Shown one piece after another: positions 8,362-17,425 of a DNA stretch of 46,831 nt; position 1 is the first letter of the stretch; every line of letters begins with the position of its first letter. The notes beneath the pieces are model-generated. The model saw nothing but the letters and a program-made list of their open reading frames with translations. It searched no databases and was not told where the DNA came from. A program made the translations under genes and the position numbers. Origin of the DNA: an uncultured Flavobacteriaceae bacterium (lineage in GTDB: Bacteria > Bacteroidota > Bacteroidia > Flavobacteriales > Flavobacteriaceae); the NCBI GenBank assembly GCA_913020075.1, contig CAJWAE010000007.1, positions 1-46,831 on the forward strand, written 5' to 3'.

Positions 8362-10278
8362 ATGAGTAAAATTATTGGAATTGATTTAGGAACTACCAAT
8401 TCATGTGTTTCTGTAATGGAAGGAAATGAACCCGTAGTCATTCCGAATTCAGAAGGAAAAAGAACTACACCTTCTGTAATTGCATTTGTTGAAGGTGGAG
8501 AAATCAAAGTCGGAGACCCGGCAAAACGTCAAGCAGTTACAAACCCTACAAAAACTATTGCCTCAATAAAACGATTTATGGGTAATAAATTTTCTGAATC
8601 CAAAAAAGATACATCAACTGTTGCATACAAAGTAGTAAAGGGAGATAACGACACTCCGCGTGTCGATATTGATGCGCGTTTGTATAGTCCTCAAGAATTA
8701 TCTGCAATGACCCTTCAGAAAATGAAAAAAACAGCTGAAGATTATCTAGGTCATGACGTGACTGAGGCTGTTATTACTGTTCCTGCTTATTTCAACGATT
8801 CACAGCGTCAAGCAACGAAAGAAGCTGGAGAAATTGCAGGTCTCAAGGTTCAGCGTATTATTAATGAGCCAACTGCTGCGGCATTAGCCTATGGAATGGA
8901 TAAAGGAGGTTCTGATAAAAAAATAGCGGTTTATGACCTGGGTGGAGGAACTTTTGATATATCGATACTTGAATTAGGAGATGGAGTTTTTGAGGTATTA
9001 TCTACTAACGGAGATACTCACTTGGGTGGTGATGATTTTGATCAGGTTATAATTGACTTTCTAGCAGAGAAATTTATAGCGGATGAATCAATTGATTTAC
9101 GAAAAGACCCTATGGCTCTACAAAGATTAAAAGAGGCTGCTGAGAAAGCGAAAATTGAATTATCATCTTCTACTCAAACAGAAATCAATTTGCCTTACGT
9201 AACTGCAACAGATTCAGGTCCAAAACACTTAGTTACTTCATTAACAAGAGCTAACTTTGAACAATTAGCAGACGATTTGGTTAAACGTTCAATGGCTCCT
9301 GTTAAAAAGGCATTAAAAGATGCAGGCTTATCTACCTCAGATGTTGACGAAGTTATCTTAGTTGGAGGTTCAACACGTATTCCAGTTATTCAGTCAGAAG
9401 TAGAGAAGTTTTTTGGTAAAAAACCTTCAAAAGGAGTAAATCCAGATGAGGTAGTAGCAGTTGGTGCTGCTATTCAAGGAGGTGTTTTAACTGGAGATGT
9501 AAAAGATGTACTTTTATTAGACGTAACTCCACTTTCTTTAGGTATTGAGACAATGGGTGGTGTTATGACAAAATTAATTGAGTCAAATACGACAATTCCA
9601 ACTAAAAAATCTCAAGTATTTTCAACTGCAGCTGATAACCAGCCATCTGTTGAAATTCATGTAATCCAAGGTGAACGTTCAATGGCCTCAGACAATAAAA
9701 CCATTGGAAGATTTCATCTGGACGGTATTCCACCAGCACAACGTGGTACACCTCAGATTGAAGTAACTTTTGATATTGATGCTAACGGAATTATTAAGGT
9801 AAGTGCTTTAGATAAAGCTACTAATAAATCTCAGGATATTCGTATTGAAGCTTCATCCGGATTAACTGAAGAAGAAATTGATAAAATGAAAAAAGAAGCG
9901 GAAGCAAATGCTGATGCTGATAAGAAAGCAAAAGAAGGTGTGGATAAATTAAATAGTGCTGATCAAATGATTTTTCAAACTGAAAAACAATTGTCTGAGT
10001 TTGGCGAAAAACTTTCAGATGATAAAAAGGCACCAATTGAAGCTGCACTTGAAGATTTGAAAAAAGCTCATGAGTCGAAAGATCATGAAGCGATTGATAA
10101 AGCACTAGAAACTATCAATGAAGCTTGGAAAAATGCATCAGAAGAAATGTATAAAGCACAAGCAGAAGCTGGAGGAGCTGGAGGAGCTGGAGGAGATCAA
10201 CCTAATAAGTCAACTGAAGGAGCTTCTGGTGGTGACGATGTGCAAGATGTTGATTTTGAAGAAGTAAAGGAAGATTAA
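8362..10278 (+). CDS. dnaK: Molecular chaperone DnaK (Hsp70)
   Basis: ATP-driven cytosolic chaperone that folds, disaggregates and hands on client proteins with DnaJ and GrpE. The 638 residues open with the Hsp70 ATPase signature [16 protein letters not shown], followed by [32 protein letters not shown] and [10 protein letters not shown]. The substrate-binding domain contains [22 protein letters not shown]. The C-terminal lid ends in a glycine-rich tail ([11 protein letters not shown]) and the EEVKED terminus close to the usual EEVK. Length is normal. It stands alone: no grpE or dnaJ adjacent, its own promoter (sigma-54-like, 8318-8332) and its own terminator (10293-10333). Confidence 0.99.
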   Translation: MSKIIGIDLGTTNSCVSVMEGNEPVVIPNSEGKRTTPSVIAFVEGGEIKVGDPAKRQAVTNPTKTIASIKRFMGNKFSESKKDTSTVAYKVVKGDNDTPRVDIDARLYSPQELSAMTLQKMKKTAEDYLGHDVTEAVITVPAYFNDSQRQATKEAGEIAGLKVQRIINEPTAAALAYGMDKGGSDKKIAVYDLGGGTFDISILELGDGVFEVLSTNGDTHLGGDDFDQVIIDFLAEKFIADESIDLRKDPMALQRLKEAAEKAKIELSSSTQTEINLPYVTATDSGPKHLVTSLTRANFEQLADDLVKRSMAPVKKALKDAGLSTSDVDEVILVGGSTRIPVIQSEVEKFFGKKPSKGVNPDEVVAVGAAIQGGVLTGDVKDVLLLDVTPLSLGIETMGGVMTKLIESNTTIPTKKSQVFSTAADNQPSVEIHVIQGERSMASDNKTIGRFHLDGIPPAQRGTPQIEVTFDIDANGIIKVSALDKATNKSQDIRIEASSGLTEEEIDKMKKEAEANADADKKAKEGVDKLNSADQMIFQTEKQLSEFGEKLSDDKKAPIEAALEDLKKAHESKDHEAIDKALETINEAWKNASEEMYKAQAEAGGAGGAGGDQPNKSTEGASGGDDVQDVDFEEVKED

Positions 10279-10292
10279 TTTTTTTCTTAATT

Positions 10293-10333
10293 AAAAAAAC
10301 CTTCTGTTTAATAAAAAGACAGAAGGTTTTTTT
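10293..10333 (+). terminator. Intrinsic terminator after dnaK
   Basis: A 15-bp perfect stem pairs the left arm A7-CCTTCTGT (10293-10307) with the right arm ACAGAAGG-T7 (10319-10333), around an 11-nt loop and followed by more Ts. It separates dnaK from the menaquinone operon. The A/T symmetry would let it work on both strands, but only dnaK ends here. Confidence 0.92.
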
Positions 10334-10344
10334 ATTTTTATACA

Positions 10345-10761
10345 ATGACAAAAGAACAGATTTTAGTTGCTGCCAATAGTGTAAATAAAAATACATTAAT
10401 GGAAACTCTTTCAATCGAATTTATTGATGTTGGAGAGGATTTTTTAAAAGCAAAAATGCCAATTAATAAAACTGTTTATCAGCCAGATGGAGTTTTGCAC
10501 GGAGGAGCTACAGCAGCCCTAGCAGAAAGTGTTGGAAGTGCAGCTGTTTTTATCCTAAATAAGGATCCCAATATTTTAGTACGAGGTATTGAGATTTCTT
10601 GTAATCATTTAAAAAGTGCTAAATCTGGTTTTGTTTATGCGATCGCAAAACCTATTCATAATGGTCGTAATATTCAGTTATGGGAAATTCGTGTAACTGA
10701 TGATAATGATGATTTGATTTCATTATGTAAATTGACCACTTTTTCACGCCCTATTAAATAA
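10345..10761 (+). CDS. menI: Hotdog-fold thioesterase, probable DHNA-CoA thioesterase
   Basis: Probably hydrolyses 1,4-dihydroxy-2-naphthoyl-CoA to the free acid for prenylation by MenA. The 138-residue protein is a PaaI/YdiI-type hotdog thioesterase with GVLHGGATAALAESVGS at 50-65. As I recall E. coli YdiI/MenI it carries the same motif, with catalytic Glu and His; here His52 and Glu61. The first position in a cluster of menaquinone genes supports the specific substrate, although hotdog enzymes are hard to assign by sequence alone. Its stop codon overlaps the menF start by one base (TAATG), indicating translational coupling. It directly follows the dnaK terminator, so an operon promoter must lie in the short gap or transcripts read through. 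Confidence 0.82.
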   Translation: MTKEQILVAANSVNKNTLMETLSIEFIDVGEDFLKAKMPINKTVYQPDGVLHGGATAALAESVGSAAVFILNKDPNILVRGIEISCNHLKSAKSGFVYAIAKPIHNGRNIQLWEIRVTDDNDDLISLCKLTTFSRPIK

Positions 10762-11810
10762 TGAATACGTCATCGCTTGTTGATTCATTAAATTCATATT
10801 CCAGTAACACGCATCCTTTTGTTTTTTTTAGACTGCCTAATACAAAAAACATAGAACACTACTGGCAAGATGATGATACTTTATTTCACAACTTTGATTT
10901 AAAAAACTCAGGATTTGTTTTTGCTCCTCACAAAGAAAATTCTCCGATTATTTATATTCCTTCAATAAACAAAACGTCCTATTTTTTTGAGTCATTTAAT
11001 CCTCCTCCTTCATATATAAATTCAAAACCTAAAAGTAGTTTTCTTAATAAAAAAGATTTCATAAACTTGGTTAAAAGGGCTAAAAAGAAAATAAAAGAAA
11101 CTTCATTAGAAAAGGTAGTTGTTTCAAGAATGGAAAAGGTAGCTCAAAAAACAATTCCACAGGATATTTTTTTAAACGCATTGTATTTGTATCCAAGTGC
11201 TATGGTCTATTATTTTCATCATCCCAAAGTGGGTACTTGGATTGGAGCCACACCTGAAATTTTGATCAATCACCAAGAAGGAATTTTAAAGACTATGGCC
11301 TTAGCAGCAACTCAAAACTATGGTATAGGTAAATCTATAGATTGGTCAAACAAAGAAAAAAAGGAACAAGCATTAGTTTGTAATCAAGTTCGTTTAGATT
11401 TGAATAAAATTTTTCCTAAAACATTTATTAAAGAGTCAAATCCAATTTCCCATCGTGCGGGAAATTTAGTTCACTTGTGTTCTTATTTTAAAGTAAATAC
11501 TTGCTCTGATTTTGATAAAATTAAACTTTTGAATTATTTACATCCAACACCTGCTGTGGGAGGATTGCCTAAAGTATCTGCATTAAATTTCTTAAAAGAA
11601 AACGAAGGCTATGATCGAAAATATTACACTGGTTATTTAGGACCTAATAGTAAAAACAGGACTCATATATTTGTAAATCTTAGATGTATGGAGTGGTTTA
11701 ATAATGAGGTAATCCTTTATGTAGGTGCTGGTATTACTGAAGAAAGTGATCCTGTAAAAGAATGGGAAGAAACTCAAATCAAAACACATACCCTCCGACA
11801 AACCTTTTAA
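10761..11810 (+). CDS. menF: Isochorismate synthase
   Basis: Converts chorismate to isochorismate, the entry step to menaquinone. The 349-residue protein is a compact chorismate-binding enzyme: SLEKVVVSRMEKVA, GTWIGATPEILI, the LHPTPAVGGLPK loop, GYDRKYYTGYLGP and GAGITEESDPVKEWEET are all present. The N-terminal 90 residues are divergent, as in other MenF proteins. Anthranilate or aminodeoxychorismate synthases share the fold, but the men context and the lack of a glutamine-amidotransferase partner favour MenF. It overlaps menI by one base and is followed by menD after 46 nt. Confidence 0.93.
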   Translation: MNTSSLVDSLNSYSSNTHPFVFFRLPNTKNIEHYWQDDDTLFHNFDLKNSGFVFAPHKENSPIIYIPSINKTSYFFESFNPPPSYINSKPKSSFLNKKDFINLVKRAKKKIKETSLEKVVVSRMEKVAQKTIPQDIFLNALYLYPSAMVYYFHHPKVGTWIGATPEILINHQEGILKTMALAATQNYGIGKSIDWSNKEKKEQALVCNQVRLDLNKIFPKTFIKESNPISHRAGNLVHLCSYFKVNTCSDFDKIKLLNYLHPTPAVGGLPKVSALNFLKENEGYDRKYYTGYLGPNSKNRTHIFVNLRCMEWFNNEVILYVGAGITEESDPVKEWEETQIKTHTLRQTF

Positions 11811-11842
11811 GAAATTATATTTTCTTAATGCCCTACCTTTTG

Positions 11843-11850
11843 TACTTTTG
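11843..11850 (+). promoter_or_regulatory. Possible -7 box immediately upstream of menD
   Basis: TACTTTTG matches TAnnTTTG exactly and ends 6 nt before the menD ATG at 11857, so a transcript from it would be nearly leaderless. No clear TTG lies 19 nt upstream, so this may be an internal weak promoter or a chance match. Confidence 0.35.
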
Positions 11851-11856
11851 TTGAAC

Positions 11857-13644
11857 ATGTTAAAAAAAACTAAAAGTTATCCTTCAATTCCTATAGCCCA
11901 AACCATTGTCAGACTTTGTGCAATTAAAGGAATTAAACATGTTATTATATCTGCTGGTTCTCGAAATGCTCCTTTGACAAACGGATTTGTTGAGGATGAA
12001 TTCTTTACAACCTATAGCATTATTGACGAACGCTCTGCGGCTTTCTTTGCTCTTGGTATAGCACAACAGCTAAAAAAACCAGTAGCTCTAGTTTGTACTT
12101 CAGGATCTGCCTTGTTGAATTATTATCCTGCTATTGCTGAAGCCTATTATAGCGATATTCCCTTGGTGGTACTTTCTGCTGATCGAATGCCTCATCAAGT
12201 AGATATCGGAGACGGACAAACTATTCGTCAGACAGGTGTCTTTGAGCCTCATTTAGAGGGAGCGGCTTATTTAAAACCGGATATTTCTCATAGTTATGAG
12301 ACACTTTTAAAAAACCCACTACAAAAAGAAATTGACCAGAATAGTACTAATGAACAAATCAAAATTCAACAATTAAACTTACAACAAAAGAACGTAAATG
12401 AAATTGTAAGGATTTTAGATTTTGCTCTTCATAAAAGTGGACCAGTTCATTTGAATATACCTATGGAAGAACCTTTATATGGCATGACAAGTATTCCTAT
12501 CGATTTTGACTTACCTAATAGTCAAATTATTAAAAAAATATTGCATAAAAAGGATTTAGATAAGTTTAAAGAAAAATGGCACTTTGAACAACGTAAAATG
12601 GTTTTAGTAGGAGTTTTAGCTCCAGATAGCATTGAAAAAAAAATCTTTAATAGCCTGTGTAAAGATCCAACCGTTATTGTTTTAACAGAAACAACCTCAA
12701 ATTTATATCATACTAACTCGATTAATTCCATAGATAGTCTAATGGCTCCTTTGGAAATGTTAACCAAAGAAATAAGAAATAGTTTAAAACCTAATATTCT
12801 TATTACTCTTGGGGGGATGGTTGTGTCTAAAAAAATAAAATCTTTTTTAAGAATCTACACCCCAAAAGCGCATTGGCATGTGGACTCAAAAAAAGCTTAT
12901 AATACATATTACTGTTTGAGCGAGCATATTAGAATTTCAGCAAATGCTTTTCTGAAAAACCTATACATTGATAAAGGCTCAGTTGAAGGGTTTTATGAAG
13001 CTGAGGTTTTAAAATATTACAATGTGTTTAAACAAAGAGGACAAGAATGGTTAAGACGCCAAGATTTTTCAGATTTAAAAGTCTTTGAAATGATATTGTC
13101 TAAATTACCTCAAAATACTCACTTGCAATTAGCAAATAGCTCTACGATTCGTTATTCACAATTATTTAATTTACCTAAAAACACATCAGTTTTTTGTAAT
13201 CGAGGAACAAGTGGTATTGATGGAAGCACATCGACTGCAGTTGGTGCAGCTCAAATTTCAAATCAACCCACCGTTTTAATTTCAGGTGATTTAAGTTTTT
13301 TTTATGATATTAACGGTTTATGGAACAATTATATCCCCAAAAATTTTAGAATTCTTCTTATAAATAATTCTGGAGGTGGAATTTTTAGAATTTTACCTGG
13401 TGAAAAAGATACACCTAAATACGACACTTATTTTGAAACGGTACACAAGCGAAATGCTAAACAAATGGCTAAGGCACTTGGTTTTAATTATGCCACAGCC
13501 AGTTCTCTTTTTGGATTAAACCTTAAATTAAGATCTTTTTTCAAGGTTTCTGATCGTCCTAGGATTTTAGAAATCCATACTCCTCGAAAAATAAATGATA
13601 AAATCATATTAGCTTATTTTAAGGCAATGGCTGATCAACACTAA
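11857..13644 (+). CDS. menD: 2-succinyl-5-enolpyruvyl-6-hydroxy-3-cyclohexene-1-carboxylate synthase
   Basis: Thiamine-diphosphate enzyme that adds a succinyl unit from 2-oxoglutarate to isochorismate. About 595 residues from ATG 11857; an in-frame TTG three codons earlier is less likely. Domain order is the usual Pyr-middle-PP. Pyr has ISAGSRNAPLT, the catalytic Glu region IDERSAAFFALGIAQ, CTSGSALLNYYPAIAEAYY and SADRMPHQVDIGDGQTIRQ. PP has NRGTSGIDGSTSTAVGAA and the metal/ThDP motif SGDLSFFYDINGLWNN...INNSGGGIFRIL. It lies between menF and menB with a 113-nt gap after it that holds no recognisable gene, terminator or exact promoter box. Confidence 0.96.
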   Translation: MLKKTKSYPSIPIAQTIVRLCAIKGIKHVIISAGSRNAPLTNGFVEDEFFTTYSIIDERSAAFFALGIAQQLKKPVALVCTSGSALLNYYPAIAEAYYSDIPLVVLSADRMPHQVDIGDGQTIRQTGVFEPHLEGAAYLKPDISHSYETLLKNPLQKEIDQNSTNEQIKIQQLNLQQKNVNEIVRILDFALHKSGPVHLNIPMEEPLYGMTSIPIDFDLPNSQIIKKILHKKDLDKFKEKWHFEQRKMVLVGVLAPDSIEKKIFNSLCKDPTVIVLTETTSNLYHTNSINSIDSLMAPLEMLTKEIRNSLKPNILITLGGMVVSKKIKSFLRIYTPKAHWHVDSKKAYNTYYCLSEHIRISANAFLKNLYIDKGSVEGFYEAEVLKYYNVFKQRGQEWLRRQDFSDLKVFEMILSKLPQNTHLQLANSSTIRYSQLFNLPKNTSVFCNRGTSGIDGSTSTAVGAAQISNQPTVLISGDLSFFYDINGLWNNYIPKNFRILLINNSGGGIFRILPGEKDTPKYDTYFETVHKRNAKQMAKALGFNYATASSLFGLNLKLRSFFKVSDRPRILEIHTPRKINDKIILAYFKAMADQH

Positions 13645-13757
13645 CTATAGTGATTTGGTTTATAAAAGTCATAATAATCAAAAAAATGATCTAAAAGCAT
13701 TACTAACTTAACTTTTTCTCTTATTAATTAATCTGTATTTTTACAAAAAAAAATACT

Positions 13758-14573
13758 ATGAGAATTTGGACATCTATTAAGGCATATAGTGATATTCTTT
13801 TTGAATTTTGTGAAGGTGTAGCCAAAATAACAATTAATAGACCTGAAGTTTATAATGCTTTTCGTCCAGAAACAAATAGTCAAATGATTGAGGCTATGGA
13901 GATTTGTCGTGAGCGTAATGATATAGATGTAGTAGTTTTTACAGGCACAGGTGACAAAGCCTTTTGTAGTGGTGGTGATCAAAATGTTAAAGGTGTTGGT
14001 GGCTATGTTGGAAAGGATGGAGTTCCTCGTCTTAACGTATTGGATTTACATAAAAGAATTCGTGAATTACCTAAACCTGTGATTGCGATGGTTAATGGCT
14101 TTGCCATTGGAGGAGGACATGTGTTACATGTAGTTTGTGATTTGACAATAGCAAGTGAGAATGCTACTTTCGGTCAAACTGGCCCCAAAGTTGGTAGTTT
14201 TGATGGTGGTTTTGGATCGTCATATTTGGCTAGACATGTTGGTCAAAAAAAAGCAAGAGAAATATGGTTCTTATGTAAGCAATACTCTGCAAAAGAGGCT
14301 GAGGATATGGGAATGGTTAATAAAGTTGTCCCTTTAGATGAATTAGAGGGCACGGTGATGAATTGGTGTAGTATTATGCAAGAGCGAAGTCCATTAGCTC
14401 TTCGAATGATTAAAAGAAGTCTAAACGCAGAATTGGATGGACAACATGGATTGATGCAGTTGGCTGGAGACGCTACAATGATGTATTATTTAATGGAAGA
14501 AGCCCAAGAAGGAAAACAAGCCTTTTTAGAAAAAAGGCCTCCTAATTTTAAGAAATTCCCTAAATTCCCATAG
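13758..14573 (+). CDS. menB: 1,4-dihydroxy-2-naphthoyl-CoA synthase, bicarbonate-type
   Basis: Crotonase-fold enzyme that closes the naphthalene ring from o-succinylbenzoyl-CoA. The 271-residue protein has [12 protein letters not shown] (68-79), the oxyanion-hole segment [16 protein letters not shown], and [21 protein letters not shown] (139-159). Gly142 aligns with the glycine of bicarbonate-dependent (type I) MenB such as E. coli Gly156, and Asp149 with catalytic Asp163. Bicarbonate-independent (type II) enzymes have Asp at the Gly position. Many flavobacterial MenB proteins I recall read QTDADVTSFDGG, so this one looks closer to the Firmicutes or enterobacterial form. The gene is followed 8 nt later by menA. 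Confidence 0.95.
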   Translation: MRIWTSIKAYSDILFEFCEGVAKITINRPEVYNAFRPETNSQMIEAMEICRERNDIDVVVFTGTGDKAFCSGGDQNVKGVGGYVGKDGVPRLNVLDLHKRIRELPKPVIAMVNGFAIGGGHVLHVVCDLTIASENATFGQTGPKVGSFDGGFGSSYLARHVGQKKAREIWFLCKQYSAKEAEDMGMVNKVVPLDELEGTVMNWCSIMQERSPLALRMIKRSLNAELDGQHGLMQLAGDATMMYYLMEEAQEGKQAFLEKRPPNFKKFPKFP

Positions 14574-14581
14574 TAATTATA

Positions 14582-15487
14582 TTGAAAAATTCTTTTAGTA
14601 TTTGGCTTGAAGCTGCTCGATTAAGAACACTTCCTTTGTCGGTATCTGGTATTATTGTTGGTAATGCCCTTTGTTTAAGACATCCTGATTTTTCAATTTT
14701 ATTATTTATTTTAATGTTGTTAACCGCTATCGCTTTTCAAATCATTTCCAATTTTGCAAATGATTATGGAGATTGGTTAAAGGGAACAGATAATATTAAT
14801 CGTGTTGGACCTAAGCGTGTTTTACAACAAGGACTTCTGTCTCGTAACAAGATGAAAAATGCGATTTTAATTACCTCAATAATTTCATTATTACTATCAA
14901 TCATAACTGTTGGTATTGCCTTTGGATCTAATTCACCTCTATATCTATTAATTTTTTTAGGATTTAGTGGTTTGAGTGTATGGGCTGCAATTTCATATAC
15001 AGTCGGTAAAAAAGCGTATGGTTATCACGGTCTTGGAGATCTCTTTGTATTTTTGTTTTTTGGTTGCTTAAGCGTTTTGGGAAGTTATTTTATACAATTA
15101 AAAAATCTTTCAGAAAATGTATTCTATTTGTCAATTGCTCTTGGTTTTTTATCAGTAGGTGTTTTGAATTTGAATAATATGCGTGATCGGCAAAGTGATG
15201 CTTTAGTTGGAAAAAACACTCTTGTTGTGCTTATGGGAAAATCAAACTCTAAGTTTTACCATTTAACTTTATTAATATTTTCTATTGTAATTATTGTTTA
15301 CGTTTGTTTATCAGGATCAAATAAATTTTTCTGGCTGCCTTTTATTGCCTTAATTCCTTTGTTATTGCATTTTTGGAAAGTGTTTAAAAATAAAGATCCT
15401 AAAAAGTTGGATCCAGAGTTAAAAAAACTGGCTTTATCAATCTTTTTATTTTCGATTCTTATATTTGTAACCTATTTGATAGGTTAA
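14582..15487 (+). CDS. menA: 1,4-dihydroxy-2-naphthoate polyprenyltransferase
   Basis: Integral membrane UbiA-family enzyme that attaches the polyprenyl tail to dihydroxynaphthoate. The 301 residues contain about eight or nine hydrophobic helices. The two Asp-rich prenyl-diphosphate/Mg motifs appear as NFANDYGDWLKGTDN (about 58-72) and LNNMRDRQSDALVGKNTL. The N-terminus WLEAARLRTLPLSVSGIIVG is typical of MenA. The start is a TTG (14582); ATA or ATT codons upstream are the only alternatives, and no ATG exists between the menB stop and the conserved region. Its stop overlaps the menC start by one base (TAATG). Confidence 0.94.
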   Translation: MKNSFSIWLEAARLRTLPLSVSGIIVGNALCLRHPDFSILLFILMLLTAIAFQIISNFANDYGDWLKGTDNINRVGPKRVLQQGLLSRNKMKNAILITSIISLLLSIITVGIAFGSNSPLYLLIFLGFSGLSVWAAISYTVGKKAYGYHGLGDLFVFLFFGCLSVLGSYFIQLKNLSENVFYLSIALGFLSVGVLNLNNMRDRQSDALVGKNTLVVLMGKSNSKFYHLTLLIFSIVIIVYVCLSGSNKFFWLPFIALIPLLLHFWKVFKNKDPKKLDPELKKLALSIFLFSILIFVTYLIG

Positions 15488-16515
15488 TGCAAGCGAAATT
15501 TAAAAAACACAACCTTCAATTTAAACTTCCAAGTGGAACCTCTAGAGGTGTTTTAACCTCTAAGAATAGTTGGTTTTTAACACTTAATGATGGAGCAAAT
15601 ATAGGTATAGGTGAATGCAGTATACTTAAAGGATTAAGCTATGATGATCATCAGGATTTTGAAAATCATTTAGAGCAATTATGTCTTGCTATAAATATGG
15701 AATTACCATTGCCTAATTTGTCTTACTGGCCTGCCATTCAAATGGGATATGAAACTGCAAAACTAGGATTGTCTTCTGAAGATTCGTTCAATATTTTCCC
15801 TTCTGACTTCACTAGAGGAAAAGAAGGAATTTCAGTTAATGGATTAGTTTGGATGGGCTCATATAACTTTATGAGTGAGCAAATTAATGATTTGTTAAAT
15901 AGAGGCTTTAATTGCATAAAAATAAAAATTGGCTCTATTCAGTTTGATCAAGAATTAGATTTAATTGCTAAATTGAGGAAACGATTTAAAGTAAGTGACA
16001 TTAATATTCGTGTGGATGCAAATGGAGCATTTCATCATGAAGAAGCTTTAAGTAAATTACAGCGATTAAGCAATTATGATGTTCATTCCATTGAGCAGCC
16101 GATTCAAGTCAATCAGTGGAAAGAAATGGCTGATTTATGCAAAAAAAGTCCAGTACCTATTGCATTAGACGAGGAATTAATTGGTCGATTTTCATTAATA
16201 GAAAAACAAAATTTATTAGATCAAATTAGACCTCAGTATTTAATATTAAAGCCAAGTTTGTTAGGTGGTTTTAAGAATTCAGACCAATGGATTGATCTCG
16301 CTCAGGGCTATGGGATTAATTGGTGGGTTACTAGCGCTTTAGAAAGTAATGTTGGCTTGAATGCAATAGCACAATGGGTCTTCAAAAAGAATATAAATTT
16401 ACCACAAGGACTGGGTACGGGCTCTCTTTTTAAAAACAATATTGAATCTCCTTTGATAATTAGACATGGTTGTCTAAGGATAGATAATTCAATACCTTGG
16501 GATAAATTTTTTTAA
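15487..16515 (+). CDS. menC: o-Succinylbenzoate synthase
   Basis: Enolase-superfamily dehydratase converting SHCHC to o-succinylbenzoate. The 342-residue protein carries the complete catalytic set: KxK at Lys145/Lys147 (CIKIKIGS), metal ligands Asp177 (RVDANGAF), Glu203 (SIEQP) and Asp228 (ALDEELIG), and the acid/base Lys255 (LILKPSLLGG). It overlaps menA by one base and is followed after 3 nt by a membrane protease gene, so it is deep inside the men operon. Dipeptide epimerases share the fold, but context and motifs favour MenC. No menH homologue (which makes SHCHC) is visible in the cluster. Confidence 0.95.
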   Translation: MQAKFKKHNLQFKLPSGTSRGVLTSKNSWFLTLNDGANIGIGECSILKGLSYDDHQDFENHLEQLCLAINMELPLPNLSYWPAIQMGYETAKLGLSSEDSFNIFPSDFTRGKEGISVNGLVWMGSYNFMSEQINDLLNRGFNCIKIKIGSIQFDQELDLIAKLRKRFKVSDINIRVDANGAFHHEEALSKLQRLSNYDVHSIEQPIQVNQWKEMADLCKKSPVPIALDEELIGRFSLIEKQNLLDQIRPQYLILKPSLLGGFKNSDQWIDLAQGYGINWWVTSALESNVGLNAIAQWVFKKNINLPQGLGTGSLFKNNIESPLIIRHGCLRIDNSIPWDKFF

Positions 16516-16518
16516 TTT

Positions 16519-17424
16519 ATGTTTTTAAAGACAGCTATTTCTTCCAAAGAGCCCTTCTGGACTTACCTTTTAGGATCTTTCATAATTATTATTTTTAACG
16601 TTATAGGTCAATTACCACTCACTTATTTTATGATTGAAAATGGAATTTCTTCAAATTCTGTTGGAAACCCCATGGAATTACTTCGAAGTCTGGATAAAAA
16701 CCTACAACTCTTTTTATTACTTTTTCCTTTTTTAGTAGGTTTTGTAGGTTTATGGTTAGTAATTAAAAAATTACACAGAAGATCTTTAAAGAGTATTACA
16801 ACGATACGTGAAAAAATAGACTGGAATCGTATTATTTTCACATTTACTATCTGGGCAGGGGTAAGTGTTGTTTTTATTTTTGGAAATTATCTTCTTACTC
16901 CTGAATTTTATGAATGGAATTTTAATTTTAAGAATTTCATTATTCTTTTTGTTATAGCAGTTCTTTTAATCCCAGTACAAACTAGTTTGGAAGAATATAT
17001 TTTTAGAGGTTATTTAATGCAAGGCTTTGGAAAGTTATTTCATAATCATTGGGCACCTCTAATTATGACATCGTTTATTTTTGGTTTTTTGCATTTATTT
17101 AACCCAGAAGTAGAAAAATTAGGATACGGAATTTTAGTATATTACATTGGAACAGGCTTGTTTTTGGGTATTATAACTCTTATGGATGAAGGGATAGAAT
17201 TGGCTTTAGGTTTTCACGCTGCAAACAATTTAATAACTGCTTTGTTGGTTACTTCCTCTTGGTCTGCATTTCAAACAGAATCTATTTTGATAGATGTTTC
17301 CGAACCCTCTTTAGGTTTTGAATTAATAATTTCAATATTTATTTTATATCCAGGATTTTTGTATTTAATGTCTAAAAAATATAATTGGTCAAACTGGAAA
17401 AATAAATTAATTGCTAAAATTTAA
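16519..17424 (+). CDS. CPBP-family intramembrane metalloprotease
   Basis: Membrane protein of the CAAX-processing/bacteriocin-processing (Abi, CPBP) glutamic endopeptidase family. The 301 residues include about seven or eight hydrophobic segments and the family's three motifs: EEYIFRG with Glu158/Glu159 and Arg163, FGFLHL with His192, and GFHAANN with His233 and Asn237. All catalytic residues appear intact. It sits between menC (3 nt) and menE (1 nt), clearly co-transcribed with menaquinone genes, but no biochemical link to that pathway is known to me. It may process or stabilise a membrane protein, or simply share the promoter. Substrate unknown. Confidence 0.9.
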   Translation: MFLKTAISSKEPFWTYLLGSFIIIIFNVIGQLPLTYFMIENGISSNSVGNPMELLRSLDKNLQLFLLLFPFLVGFVGLWLVIKKLHRRSLKSITTIREKIDWNRIIFTFTIWAGVSVVFIFGNYLLTPEFYEWNFNFKNFIILFVIAVLLIPVQTSLEEYIFRGYLMQGFGKLFHNHWAPLIMTSFIFGFLHLFNPEVEKLGYGILVYYIGTGLFLGIITLMDEGIELALGFHAANNLITALLVTSSWSAFQTESILIDVSEPSLGFELIISIFILYPGFLYLMSKKYNWSNWKNKLIAKI

Positions 17425-17425
17425 T

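Noticed and set aside
9821-10105. Reverse-strand open frame inside dnaK
   Set aside because: Shadow of the dnaK lid-domain coding sequence; low-complexity Leu/His/Gln-rich translation with no start signals.
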